Positions 18,111 to 25,753 of a DNA stretch of 64,000 bases are shown here, in pieces. Source of the DNA: Flavobacterium pectinovorum (GTDB taxonomy: Bacteria; Bacteroidota; Bacteroidia; Flavobacteriales; Flavobacteriaceae); assembly GCF_022802975.1 (NCBI RefSeq), contig NZ_JAFEVZ010000003.1, positions 186,001 through 250,000 on the forward strand. The letters run 5' to 3'. Within the stretch, counting starts at the first letter, position 1. Each line of letters opens with the position of its first letter. The notes beneath the pieces were generated by a model that worked only from the letters and a program-made list of their open reading frames with translations, was not told where the DNA came from and searched no databases. A program made the position numbers and the translations under genes.

Positions 18111-19253
18111 TTATAATAAAGCCTGTTTTAAATCGGCAATTAAATCTTCTGCATCTTCAATACCTACACTCAAACGAACCAAGTCGTCTGTAATTCCAAC
18201 TTCGGCTCTTTTATCTGCCGGAATAGAGGCATGTGTCATCAAAGCCGGGTGGTTGGCTAATGATTCTACACCGCCTAATGATTCTGCCAATGTAAATACT
18301 TTCAGTTTTTCTAAAAATAAAACAGAATCTTCTTTTTTACCTGAAACGAATGTAAAAGATACCATTCCGCCAAAAGCCTTCATTTGTTTCTTAGCAATTT
18401 CATGAAACGGGTGATTTGGTAACCCGGGATAATAAACTGTTTTAATTTTAGGATGGTTACTTAAAAACGCTACCACTTTCTCTCCGTTTTCACAATGCCT
18501 TTGCACTCTTAACGAAAGTGTTTTTATTCCTCTTAAAACCAAAAAACTATCCATTGGCCCCAATGTTGCGCCGGTTGCAAACTGCTGAAAGTGTAATTGT
18601 TCTCCTAAAGCTTCATCTTTTACAATTAAAGCTCCGGCAATAACGTCTGAGTGCCCTCCTAAATATTTTGTTGCCGAATGCATCACGATATCCGCTCCTA
18701 AATCAAGTGGTTTTTGCAAGTAAGGAGTCGCAAAAGTATTGTCTACCGCCAACCATATTTTATTTTCTTTTGTGATTTTGGCAATTTCTTCAATATCGGC
18801 CAGTTTCATTAAAGGGTTTGTAGGCGTTTCTACCCAGATCAATTTCGTATTTTCATTAATTAATGATTTCAATTTTGCAATATCCGTCATATCAACAAAA
18901 TGAAATTTAATCCCGGAATCCTTATAAACTCTTGAAAACATTCTATAAGTTCCACCGTACAAATCGTCCATGGCAATTACTTCATCACCGGCTTTAAAAG
19001 ATCTTAAGATACAATCTGTAGCTGCTAAACCTGACGAAAAAGCCAATCCTCTGGTACCGTTTTCGATACTTGCCAATGCATTTTCTAAGGCTGTGCGGGT
19101 TGGATTCGATGCGCGGCTATACTCATAATCACCTAATGGCTTTCCCGGACTGGTCTGAACAAAAGTTGATGTTTGATAAACCGGAGGCATTACAGCTCCC
19201 GTACTAGGGTCATGATGCTGGCCGCCATGTATTACTTTTGTATTGAATTTCAT
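18111..19253 (-). CDS. Cystathionine gamma-lyase/gamma-synthase (PLP-dependent)
   Basis: 380 residues of the Cys/Met metabolism fold-type I PLP family. Visible are YEYSRASNPTRTALE, the cofactor-binding FSSGLAATDCIL, DDLYGGTYRMF, VETPTNPLMKL and the Schiff-base lysine in HSATKYLGGHSD. The start MKFNTKVIHGGQHHDPSTGAV is the usual one. Gamma-synthase (methionine synthesis) and gamma-lyase (transsulfuration) cannot be separated by eye, so no gene symbol is given. Monocistronic. Confidence 0.92.
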   Translation of the reverse strand: MKFNTKVIHGGQHHDPSTGAVMPPVYQTSTFVQTSPGKPLGDYEYSRASNPTRTALENALASIENGTRGLAFSSGLAATDCILRSFKAGDEVIAMDDLYGGTYRMFSRVYKDSGIKFHFVDMTDIAKLKSLINENTKLIWVETPTNPLMKLADIEEIAKITKENKIWLAVDNTFATPYLQKPLDLGADIVMHSATKYLGGHSDVIAGALIVKDEALGEQLHFQQFATGATLGPMDSFLVLRGIKTLSLRVQRHCENGEKVVAFLSNHPKIKTVYYPGLPNHPFHEIAKKQMKAFGGMVSFTFVSGKKEDSVLFLEKLKVFTLAESLGGVESLANHPALMTHASIPADKRAEVGITDDLVRLSVGIEDAEDLIADLKQALL

Positions 19254-19328
19254 ATAGTTACAAATTTTTATTACTTAATTCTTTCACAAATTTACCTTTA
19301 AATTTATTCAAATCCTGACACAACTCAT

Positions 19329-19336
19329 TACCTTTG
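19329..19336 (+). promoter_or_regulatory. -7 element TACCTTTG
   Basis: Exact TAnnTTTG match 23 nt before the ATG of the lipoprotein gene at 19359. No convincing -33 element is seen. Confidence 0.45.
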
Positions 19337-19358
19337 TATATAATTAACACTTTTTAAG

Positions 19359-20102
19359 ATGAAACACTTCTCTCTTCTTCTGGTGGTCCTTATATTACTT
19401 TCAGGTTGCACTAAAACTTTATCAATTGAAAACGAGTTTTTTGAAAAAGAATCAAAAATACCGTGCAAAAAAAACTGCCCTAAAATTACAATTGATGTAC
19501 CGGTAGCTAAAAATATTCCTGTTGTTGCAGACAGTATCAACAAAAAAATACTCAGTGTTTTAAAAGATATTGTCTATTTGGGAGAAAAACCTTCTGAAGT
19601 AAAAAATTACAATACCCTTGCAGATTCTTTTATTGCTTCCTATGATGAAATGTATAAAAAATTCCCCACCGAAACTTTTGGCTGGGAAGCTAAAGTAAAA
19701 GGAAATGTCGAATACCAATCAGATCAGATTTTAAACATTAAACTAGATCATTACACATTTACAGGAGGAGCTCACGGTTATCAGGGATTCCGTTCTTTAT
19801 TATTTGACCCTGCAACCGGAAAAACTATTTTTAATGATGATTTATTTAAAGATGAAAAAGAATTCCAGGCTTTTGCCGAAAAAGAGTTCCGAAACAAATA
19901 TCAAATTCCGGCCAAAGCCAATATCAATTCTACCGGACTAATGTTCGAAAATGACCAATTTCAATTGCCTCAGAATATATTTTATACAGAAGAAGGACTG
20001 CTTTTGTATTACAATTCCTACGAAGCGGCTTCGTATGCCGATGGTCCAAAAGAGATTTTATTTCCGTATGAACAGGTAAGTAAATATTTGAAACTTCTAT
20101 AA
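19359..20102 (+). CDS. DUF3298/DUF4163 (RsiV-like) lipoprotein
   Basis: 247 residues with a lipoprotein signal MKHFSLLLVVLILLSGC; Cys17 is the predicted lipidated residue, processed by LspA. A DUF4163-like N-terminal part is followed by the DUF3298 signature around HYTFTGGAHGYQGFRSLLFD (about residues 125-145) and the C-terminal NIFYTEEGLLLYYNSYEAASYADGP. In the RsiV anti-sigma factor this fold binds lysozyme, but here there is no anti-sigma domain or sigma-factor neighbour, so the role is unknown. Monocistronic, with its own promoter. Confidence 0.85.
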   Translation: MKHFSLLLVVLILLSGCTKTLSIENEFFEKESKIPCKKNCPKITIDVPVAKNIPVVADSINKKILSVLKDIVYLGEKPSEVKNYNTLADSFIASYDEMYKKFPTETFGWEAKVKGNVEYQSDQILNIKLDHYTFTGGAHGYQGFRSLLFDPATGKTIFNDDLFKDEKEFQAFAEKEFRNKYQIPAKANINSTGLMFENDQFQLPQNIFYTEEGLLLYYNSYEAASYADGPKEILFPYEQVSKYLKLL

Positions 20103-20123
20103 TTCTTAAATATAAATTGATTT

Positions 20124-20143
20124 AGATACACTGCTGTGTATCT
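20124..20143. repeat. Short hairpin, CACTGCTGTG family
   Basis: AGATACAC/TGCT/GTGTATCT stem-loop after the lipoprotein gene. It shares its core with the hairpin at 21365, but the TA/TA base pairs here are CG/CG there. It may be a repeat also used as a terminator. Confidence 0.55.
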
Positions 20144-20153
20144 CTACAGAAAA

Positions 20154-21293
20154 TCATTGAACGTCATATTTCATCTTTCGCAAAACCCGCAGTGACTCTT
20201 TAAAAGACAAATATGCCTGCCCAAAGGGTTTTAAAAGCAATTTAGCATCAATCAGTTTTTGTTTTGCCTCATCAAAACCATTCAGATAACAAATCATGAA
20301 AGTAGATGGCAGATTTTCTAAATCTTTCAATTCCCGTTCAGACAAAGCAATTCCTTTTTGCAATTTTTGAAGTAAAGCAATATTCGAATTGTAAATATGA
20401 AATAACATTCGCCTGTTAAATTCAGGAGGCTGAAAAAGCATTTGGCGGTCGATTTTATAATATCCGTTATCAAAAAAACGTATGGTTTGTTTTTCTAACG
20501 GATAATAACTGGTTTTATCGTTTAATCCTAACGGAACATATTCTGTTATGGTAAAACTGTCATCATCAAAAACAATTGTAACCACATCCTGAGCCGAATA
20601 GAAAAGTTTAATCTGCTCATTTATCAACTCAATATCTACGCGGGAAAGAAAGGTTTTATCTCTTGACTTTTTAGGCACACCGGCCCAGCAAATCACAAAC
20701 AATTCTTTAAAAACACGATATTTTGGCGACATATCTTTATGCCTGAAATTCATAAAATCGAATACGCCGTCAAGTGTGTACTGAATACTGTTTCGGGAAC
20801 TGTTTTCAATTCCGATAACTGTTTCCGTATTCTGATAATTTTTTTCAACTTCGCCTTCTACAGGAACTGAATTACTGCCGCGCCTGACAAAAACACTATT
20901 GGCCGGAATAGTATGAATTCCTTTTTTAAAAAAGGAAATCTGGCTTTTAGGCTTAATGGTCACTAAGCCGATTACTTTATCTTTTGGAAGATTTGGAAAA
21001 GGCACATTTTCGTACTGAATTTTAGGCGGATTTTCTAAAAAAGCATTGACAAGATTTTGGATTCGGCTGTCATCAAAAAAATCATCGCCCACAATTTCGT
21101 TATCATGATCTTCAACACCCACAACGATATAAGAATTATTTGCCGGATTTGAATTTGACAAGGCACAAATATGTTTCAAAAACTTTCCTTTCCCTTCTCT
21201 TGAATGCAAATTCAACTGCCTTTTTTTGTCATAAAAACTGCTCTCGTCATTATGAGCGAGCAGATTTTTTATTAAAAGGCGCTTGTTGATCAT
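20154..21293 (-). CDS. AlbA_2 (Schlafen-like) domain protein
   Basis: 379 residues from MINKRLLIKNLLAHNDESSF; an ATG 13 codons upstream is possible but less typical. The N-terminal part (residues 15-140) matches the AlbA_2/Schlafen AAA_4 domain: GKGKFLKHICALSNSNP, SYIVVGVEDHDNEIVG, FFDDSRIQNLVNAFLENPP and the terminal NSVFVRRGSNSVPV. This domain is found in nucleic-acid-binding and tRNA-cleaving Schlafen proteins and in many bacterial putative transcriptional regulators. The C-terminal half is not recognised. No partner gene is evident. Confidence 0.82.
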   Translation of the reverse strand: MINKRLLIKNLLAHNDESSFYDKKRQLNLHSREGKGKFLKHICALSNSNPANNSYIVVGVEDHDNEIVGDDFFDDSRIQNLVNAFLENPPKIQYENVPFPNLPKDKVIGLVTIKPKSQISFFKKGIHTIPANSVFVRRGSNSVPVEGEVEKNYQNTETVIGIENSSRNSIQYTLDGVFDFMNFRHKDMSPKYRVFKELFVICWAGVPKKSRDKTFLSRVDIELINEQIKLFYSAQDVVTIVFDDDSFTITEYVPLGLNDKTSYYPLEKQTIRFFDNGYYKIDRQMLFQPPEFNRRMLFHIYNSNIALLQKLQKGIALSERELKDLENLPSTFMICYLNGFDEAKQKLIDAKLLLKPFGQAYLSFKESLRVLRKMKYDVQ

Positions 21294-21364
21294 ACTATGA
21301 TTTATTTTGCCACGAATTTCACTAATTCGCACTAATTTAATTTATTAAATCTTAAAATTAAAAA

Positions 21365-21388
21365 AAAGACGCACTACTGTGCGTCTTT
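21365..21388 (-). terminator. Terminator hairpin after the SDR gene
   Basis: AAAGACGCAC/TACT/GTGCGTCTTT, followed on the minus strand by a T run. The core resembles the hairpin at 20124, with compensatory base-pair changes. Confidence 0.8.
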
Positions 21389-21400
21389 GCCCTAATTATC

Positions 21401-22156
21401 TTAAAGATTCTTCTTAACAATTGTTGACGAAGCCTGTGCTGTACACATGACAATCAAATCGGCTATATTAACATGGTACGGTCTTGAAACCACAAAGTGA
21501 ATGATATCAGCTATATCTTCTGCCTTTAAAGGATCAAAACCTTTGTAAACATTTGAGGCTCTTTCTGTGTCTCCTTTAAAACGCACTTCACTGAATTCTG
21601 TTTCAACCAAACCGGGATGAATTCCGCTAACTTTGATTTTATACGGATTCAAATCGATTCTCATTCCCTGCGTAATGGCATCCACAGCATGTTTTGACCC
21701 ACAGTACACATTTCCGTTAGGATAAACTTCTTTACCAGCCGTTGAACCAATGTTGATAATATGTCCTGATTCTCTTTTAGTCATTTGCGGAATAATCGCT
21801 TTCGAAACATATAAAAGTCCTTTTACATTAATATCGATCATCGCATCCCAATCGTCAACATCACCATTCTGAATTGGGTCTAATCCGTGTGCATTTCCTG
21901 CATTATTAATTAAAACGTCAATTTCAGAAAAATATTCCGGTAAGGAATTTATACTTTCAAAAACAGCTTTTTTATCCCTTACATCAAAGACCAGAGAATG
22001 TACTTCAGTATATTCTGAAAGTTCTTCTTCGAGTTCAGTCAGTCTTTCCTTTCTTCTTCCGCAAATAATAATTTTATAATGATTTCGGGCAAATATTTGT
22101 GCCGTTGCTTTTCCTATTCCGCTTGTTGCCCCAGTAATTAAAACTGTTTTTTTCAT
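21401..22156 (-). CDS. Short-chain dehydrogenase/reductase (YdfG-like)
   Basis: 251 residues. Cofactor-binding TGATSGIGKATA is at residues 7-18, NNAGNAHG near 87, and the catalytic Ser...Tyr-x3-Lys reads NIGSTAGK...YCGSKHA, with Cys at the residue after Tyr. SGIHPGLVETEFS follows. The order and length fit the YdfG/serine 3-dehydrogenase-like NADP-dependent SDRs, which oxidise beta-hydroxy acids; the physiological substrate is not known. It lies 40 nt downstream of an aldo/keto reductase on the same strand, so the two reductases are probably co-transcribed. Confidence 0.9.
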   Translation of the reverse strand: MKKTVLITGATSGIGKATAQIFARNHYKIIICGRRKERLTELEEELSEYTEVHSLVFDVRDKKAVFESINSLPEYFSEIDVLINNAGNAHGLDPIQNGDVDDWDAMIDINVKGLLYVSKAIIPQMTKRESGHIINIGSTAGKEVYPNGNVYCGSKHAVDAITQGMRIDLNPYKIKVSGIHPGLVETEFSEVRFKGDTERASNVYKGFDPLKAEDIADIIHFVVSRPYHVNIADLIVMCTAQASSTIVKKNL

Positions 22157-22196
22157 TCTTTTTTTAATCTTTCAATTATTAAATTTTTCAATCCTT

Positions 22197-23069
22197 TTAA
22201 GGAACATCATCACCCATACTTTCTGTCCAAATCGCAAACCAATCTTCTTTATCTAATTCTAATTCAACAGCTTTCATAAGAAACTGAATTCTGGCTACAT
22301 TGACAGTTCCTGCTATTGGAATAACTCCTGCGGGATGTTTTAAAATCCAGGCCAGTAAAAGTGTATCCGAACCCAAACTATATTTTTCAACTAAAACTGA
22401 AAGCAATTTTTTTAAACGACGTGTTTTTTTAGTGTCTTCTCTAAAAACTGTTCCAAGCGGATTCCATGACAACGGACGAATTTCGTGAGTCTGCATATAA
22501 TCCAGGCTTCCATCGATCATAGGTTCATAATGTGTTGCGGAAAATTGTACCTGATTATAACTAACCGCTGTTTTCTGACGGATTAATTCGGTTTGCGAAC
22601 TGGTAAAATTCGAAAGTCCAAAATCAATAATTTTCCCTTCTGATTTTAATTTCTCAACCGCTTCAGCAATTTCATCAGCCTGCATTAACGGACTAGGACG
22701 ATGCAATAAAAAAACATCAATATAATCTGTTTTTAATTTCCTGAGTGATTCTTCAACTGACCAGATGATATAATCTTTAGAATAATCATAATGCTTGATT
22801 TTATTTTGGCGATTTTCAGCAATCATCTGTATTCCGCATTTGGTAATTAATTGTATTTTTTCGCGTGAGATTTTGCTGTTATGAAATGCTTTTCCAAAAT
22901 CGGCTTCTGTGGTATAAGAACCATAAATATCGGCATGATCAAAAGTCGTAATTTTGTTTTCGACACAAAGCTGTATCGTACTTTCCATTTCTTTTTTTGA
23001 AAGATTTTTATCCCAAACCCCCCAATTCATAGTGCCTGAAATTACAGGTGATAATAAAGTTTTGCCCAT
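22197..23069 (-). CDS. Aldo/keto reductase (YdhF-like)
   Basis: 290 residues of the NAD(P)H-dependent (beta/alpha)8 AKR superfamily. The catalytic tetrad segments are visible: FDHADIYGSY (Asp, Tyr), ITKCGIQ (Lys) and DVFLLHRPSP (His). DFGLSNFTSSQ and VIPIAGTVNVARI, which bind the cofactor, follow. The substrate is unknown. It is the first gene of a two-gene unit with the SDR. It is divergent from the Bat operon, and the two start codons are about 210 nt apart. Confidence 0.9.
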   Translation of the reverse strand: MGKTLLSPVISGTMNWGVWDKNLSKKEMESTIQLCVENKITTFDHADIYGSYTTEADFGKAFHNSKISREKIQLITKCGIQMIAENRQNKIKHYDYSKDYIIWSVEESLRKLKTDYIDVFLLHRPSPLMQADEIAEAVEKLKSEGKIIDFGLSNFTSSQTELIRQKTAVSYNQVQFSATHYEPMIDGSLDYMQTHEIRPLSWNPLGTVFREDTKKTRRLKKLLSVLVEKYSLGSDTLLLAWILKHPAGVIPIAGTVNVARIQFLMKAVELELDKEDWFAIWTESMGDDVP

Positions 23070-23280
23070 GTTTTATTGTATTATTTTCAATGATTATTAT
23101 CTGTTCATAAAGCATAATCATCAAAGTTCTTAAAAATATAAAAATAGAATCACAATTCGTCCTTAAAATTAGTCGGTTGGTCGAAGTTTTAACCATTTTT
23201 TAACATCTTACTTCTCAAAAAATATTCAATTTGCACTCTCAAAAGTTAGGCATAAAAATCAAGGTTTTAAAAATATTTAT

Positions 23281-24285
23281 ATGGAAGAAAATACAACGAC
23301 TTTAGACATTAGAGCGATAAATGAAAAAATTGAAAGAGAAAGTGCTTTTATAGACCTTCTTACAATGGAAATGAACAAAGTTATTGTGGGCCAGAAACAT
23401 ATGGTCGAGCGTTTATTAATCGGGCTTTTAGGACAAGGGCATATTTTACTGGAAGGAGTTCCGGGATTAGCCAAAACTTTAGCCATAAATACATTGTCTC
23501 AGGCAGTACAAGGTTCTTTCAGCCGTATCCAGTTTACTCCGGATTTGTTACCTGCTGATGTTATCGGAACGATGATTTACAACATTAAAGCAAACGAATT
23601 CTCTATTAAAAAAGGACCGATTTTTGCCAACTTCGTACTTGCCGATGAGATTAACCGTGCTCCGGCAAAAGTTCAGTCTGCACTTTTGGAGGCAATGCAG
23701 GAAAAACAAGTTACTATTGGCGATACGACTTTTAAATTAGACCGTCCGTTTTTAGTACTGGCCACTCAAAACCCGGTTGAGCAGGAAGGAACCTACCAGC
23801 TTCCTGAAGCTCAGGTCGATCGTTTTATGCTGAAAACCGTAATAGACTACCCAAAAATTGATGAAGAGCGTTTTGTAATTCGTCAGAACTTAAAAGGAAG
23901 TTACGAAAAAGTAAACGCTGTAGTTTCTGTAGAACAAATTTTACGCGCTCAGGAGGCTGTTCGTGAAGTTTACATGGATGAAAAAATTGAAAAATATATA
24001 CTTGATATCATTTTTGCTACACGTTATCCTGAAAAATATAAATTAGCCGACTTAAAACCGCTTATTAGTTTTGGAGCATCTCCTCGTGGAAGTATCAATC
24101 TTGCCAATGCTGCAAAATGTTATGCTTTCATCAAACGCCGCGGATATGTAATCCCGGAAGATGTTCGTGCAGTTGTACATGATGTGCTACGCCACAGAGT
24201 TGGAATAACGTATGAAGCTGAAGCCGAAAACATTACTTCTGTAGACATTATCAACAAAATCGTAAACGAGATTGAAGTACCTTAA
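23281..24285 (+). CDS. MoxR-family AAA+ ATPase of the Bat operon
   Basis: 334 residues. Walker A GVPGLAKTL (near residue 60), Walker B VLADEINRAPAKVQSALLEA (near 118-137), sensor 1 ATQNPVEQEGTY and the C-terminal helical lid are all visible. MoxR ATPases act as chaperones that mature or activate partner complexes, typically together with the vWA proteins encoded next to them. It is the first gene of an eight-gene plus-strand cluster (to 33156). No clear TAnnTTTG promoter precedes it; TCAATTTG at 23226 is a near match. Confidence 0.95.
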   Translation: MEENTTTLDIRAINEKIERESAFIDLLTMEMNKVIVGQKHMVERLLIGLLGQGHILLEGVPGLAKTLAINTLSQAVQGSFSRIQFTPDLLPADVIGTMIYNIKANEFSIKKGPIFANFVLADEINRAPAKVQSALLEAMQEKQVTIGDTTFKLDRPFLVLATQNPVEQEGTYQLPEAQVDRFMLKTVIDYPKIDEERFVIRQNLKGSYEKVNAVVSVEQILRAQEAVREVYMDEKIEKYILDIIFATRYPEKYKLADLKPLISFGASPRGSINLANAAKCYAFIKRRGYVIPEDVRAVVHDVLRHRVGITYEAEAENITSVDIINKIVNEIEVP

Positions 24286-24288
24286 AAA

Positions 24289-24360
24289 TTTGTTTAATGT
24301 TTCAAGTTTCAGGTTTGCTTTACAACAACCTGAAACTTGAAACTTTTAAACTTTAAACAA
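24289..24360. repeat. Hairpin between the MoxR and DUF58 genes (S3)
   Basis: Perfect 17-bp stem GTTTCAAGTTTCAGGTT (24299-24315) against 24327-24343. The pairing extends outward imperfectly to TTTGTTTAA/TTTAAACAAA. It fills the whole gap between two co-directional operon genes. Confidence 0.8.
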
Positions 24361-24365
24361 ATAAA

Positions 24366-25229
24366 ATGGATACAAAAGAGCTTTTAAAAAAAGTACGGAA
24401 AATAGAAATCAAAACCAAAAGACTGAGTAATCATATCTTTTCGGGAGAGTACCATTCTTCATTTAAAGGGCGCGGAATGACTTTTAGCGAAGTGCGTCAA
24501 TACCAGTATGGCGATGATATTCGTAACATCGACTGGAATGTAACCGCACGCTATAACGAAGCCCACGTAAAAGTTTTTGAAGAAGAACGCGAACTAACCA
24601 TGGTTTTAATGGTTGATATTTCGGGCTCTGAAGGTTTTGGATCAAAAAGTCAGTTTAAAAAAGACATCGTAACAGAGATTGCTGCAACGATGGCTTTTTC
24701 GGCGACACAAAACAATGATAAAATTGGATTGATCTTATTTTCTGATACTGTAGAATTGTACATTCCGCCCAAAAAAGGTCGTTCGCACGTTTTGAGAATC
24801 ATTCGTGAATTGATCGAATTTGAACCAAAAAGTCAAAAAACAGATGTTGGAGCTGCCTTGAAATTTTTATCCGGAACACAGAAAAAGAAAGCAATCGTAT
24901 TTATGATTTCAGATTTCATGTCGGAGAATTACGAGCATACGCTTAAAATCGCCTCTAAAAAACATGACATTACAGGTGTTCGCGTATATGATATTCGTGA
25001 AGAAAAAATTCCAAATTTAGGAATGGTAACGATGCTGGATGCTGAAACCGGAAAAATTCAGTTAGTTGATACCGGTTCCAAAAAAGTCAGAATGAATTAC
25101 GAAAAACATTATCACGACAGGGTTAATTATTTCAAAGAAGTTTTTAGTAAATCTGGAGCAGGAGTTGTAAATACAAGAGTTGACGAAAATTACGTAACAA
25201 AATTACTGGGCTATTTTAAATCGAGATAA
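24366..25229 (+). CDS. DUF58 domain protein of the Bat operon
   Basis: 287 residues. The DUF58 signature is at the N-terminus (FSGEYHSSFKGRGMTFSEVRQYQYGDDIRNIDWNVTAR, residues about 26-63) and a vWA-like domain follows, with a MIDAS-like DISGSEGFGS near residue 88. DUF58 proteins are regular partners of MoxR ATPases and lie between them and the Bat vWA proteins. A cytoplasmic location is likely, since there is no signal peptide or membrane segment. Separated from MoxR by hairpin S3 and from the next operon gene by an inserted four-helix-bundle element. Confidence 0.92.
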   Translation: MDTKELLKKVRKIEIKTKRLSNHIFSGEYHSSFKGRGMTFSEVRQYQYGDDIRNIDWNVTARYNEAHVKVFEEERELTMVLMVDISGSEGFGSKSQFKKDIVTEIAATMAFSATQNNDKIGLILFSDTVELYIPPKKGRSHVLRIIRELIEFEPKSQKTDVGAALKFLSGTQKKKAIVFMISDFMSENYEHTLKIASKKHDITGVRVYDIREEKIPNLGMVTMLDAETGKIQLVDTGSKKVRMNYEKHYHDRVNYFKEVFSKSGAGVVNTRVDENYVTKLLGYFKSR

Positions 25230-25237
25230 AGAATTTT

Positions 25238-25730
25238 GATTGTTGATTAACGATTTTTGATTTCAGATTTAAATAAAACATTAGATTATTATGACTAAAC
25301 AAGAATTAGAAGACAGATTAATCGATTTTGCTGCAACTATAATAATCGTAGCTAGTAATTTTGAGAAAAATTATGCAGGAAATCATCTATCAGGTAAAAT
25401 AATTCGTTCGGGTACTTCACCAGCTTTAAATCATGGAGAAGCTCAAAGTGCTGAGAGCAAAAAAGATTTTATTCATAAAATGGGCATTTGCTTAAAAGAA
25501 TTAAGAGAAACTTTTGTTTAAAAATAATTGGAAAAGCAAATTTAACAACGGATTTAAAAAATCTATCAAAAGCAAAAATAGAAGTCAATGAATTAATTTC
25601 AATCTTTGTTTCAAGTATAAAAACATCAAAAAATAATTCATAAATAATGAAGGATTAAAATTGAAAGAAAAACATCTAAAATGTTTTCAAAATCTGAAAT
25701 CAAAAATCGTTAATCTTCAATCGTTAATCA
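25238..25730 (+). mobile_element. Inverted-repeat element A carrying a four-helix-bundle pseudogene
   Basis: A perfect 26-bp inverted repeat (25245-25270 against 25690-25715; inner part GATTTCAGATTT / AAATCTGAAATC) encloses a broken four-helix-bundle gene. Pairing continues inward with mismatches (AAAACATTAGAT against ATCTAAAATGTTTT), and the right arm runs on into tandem TTCAATC/GTTAATC words. The element lies between DUF58 and the BatD-like gene and points the same way as the operon. Calling it mobile is inference; the repeats and ORF are direct observations. Confidence 0.55.
25291..25643 (+). pseudogene. Four-helix-bundle (S23/IVP-like) gene, frameshifted
   Basis: The first frame gives 76 residues with the family core SGTSPALNHGEAQSAESKKD followed by FIHKMGICLKELRETFV, then a stop at 25519. 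A second frame continues from about 25512 with LKIIGKANLTTDLKNLS...ISIFVSSIKTSKNNS and stops at 25641, supplying the missing third and fourth helices. Together they make a normal protein of about 118 residues, so one frameshift inactivated the gene. The closest relative in the window is the intact gene at 54033, which shares SGTS, AES-K-DFIHK and KE--ET. Confidence 0.85.
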
Positions 25731-25753
25731 ATAATCTTCAATCATTAACCATA

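Noticed and set aside
25511..25643. Programmed -1 frameshifting in the four-helix gene
   Set aside because: No X-XXY-YYZ slippery heptamer in the right frame, and both other family members in the window are single-frame; a simple inactivating mutation is more likely.
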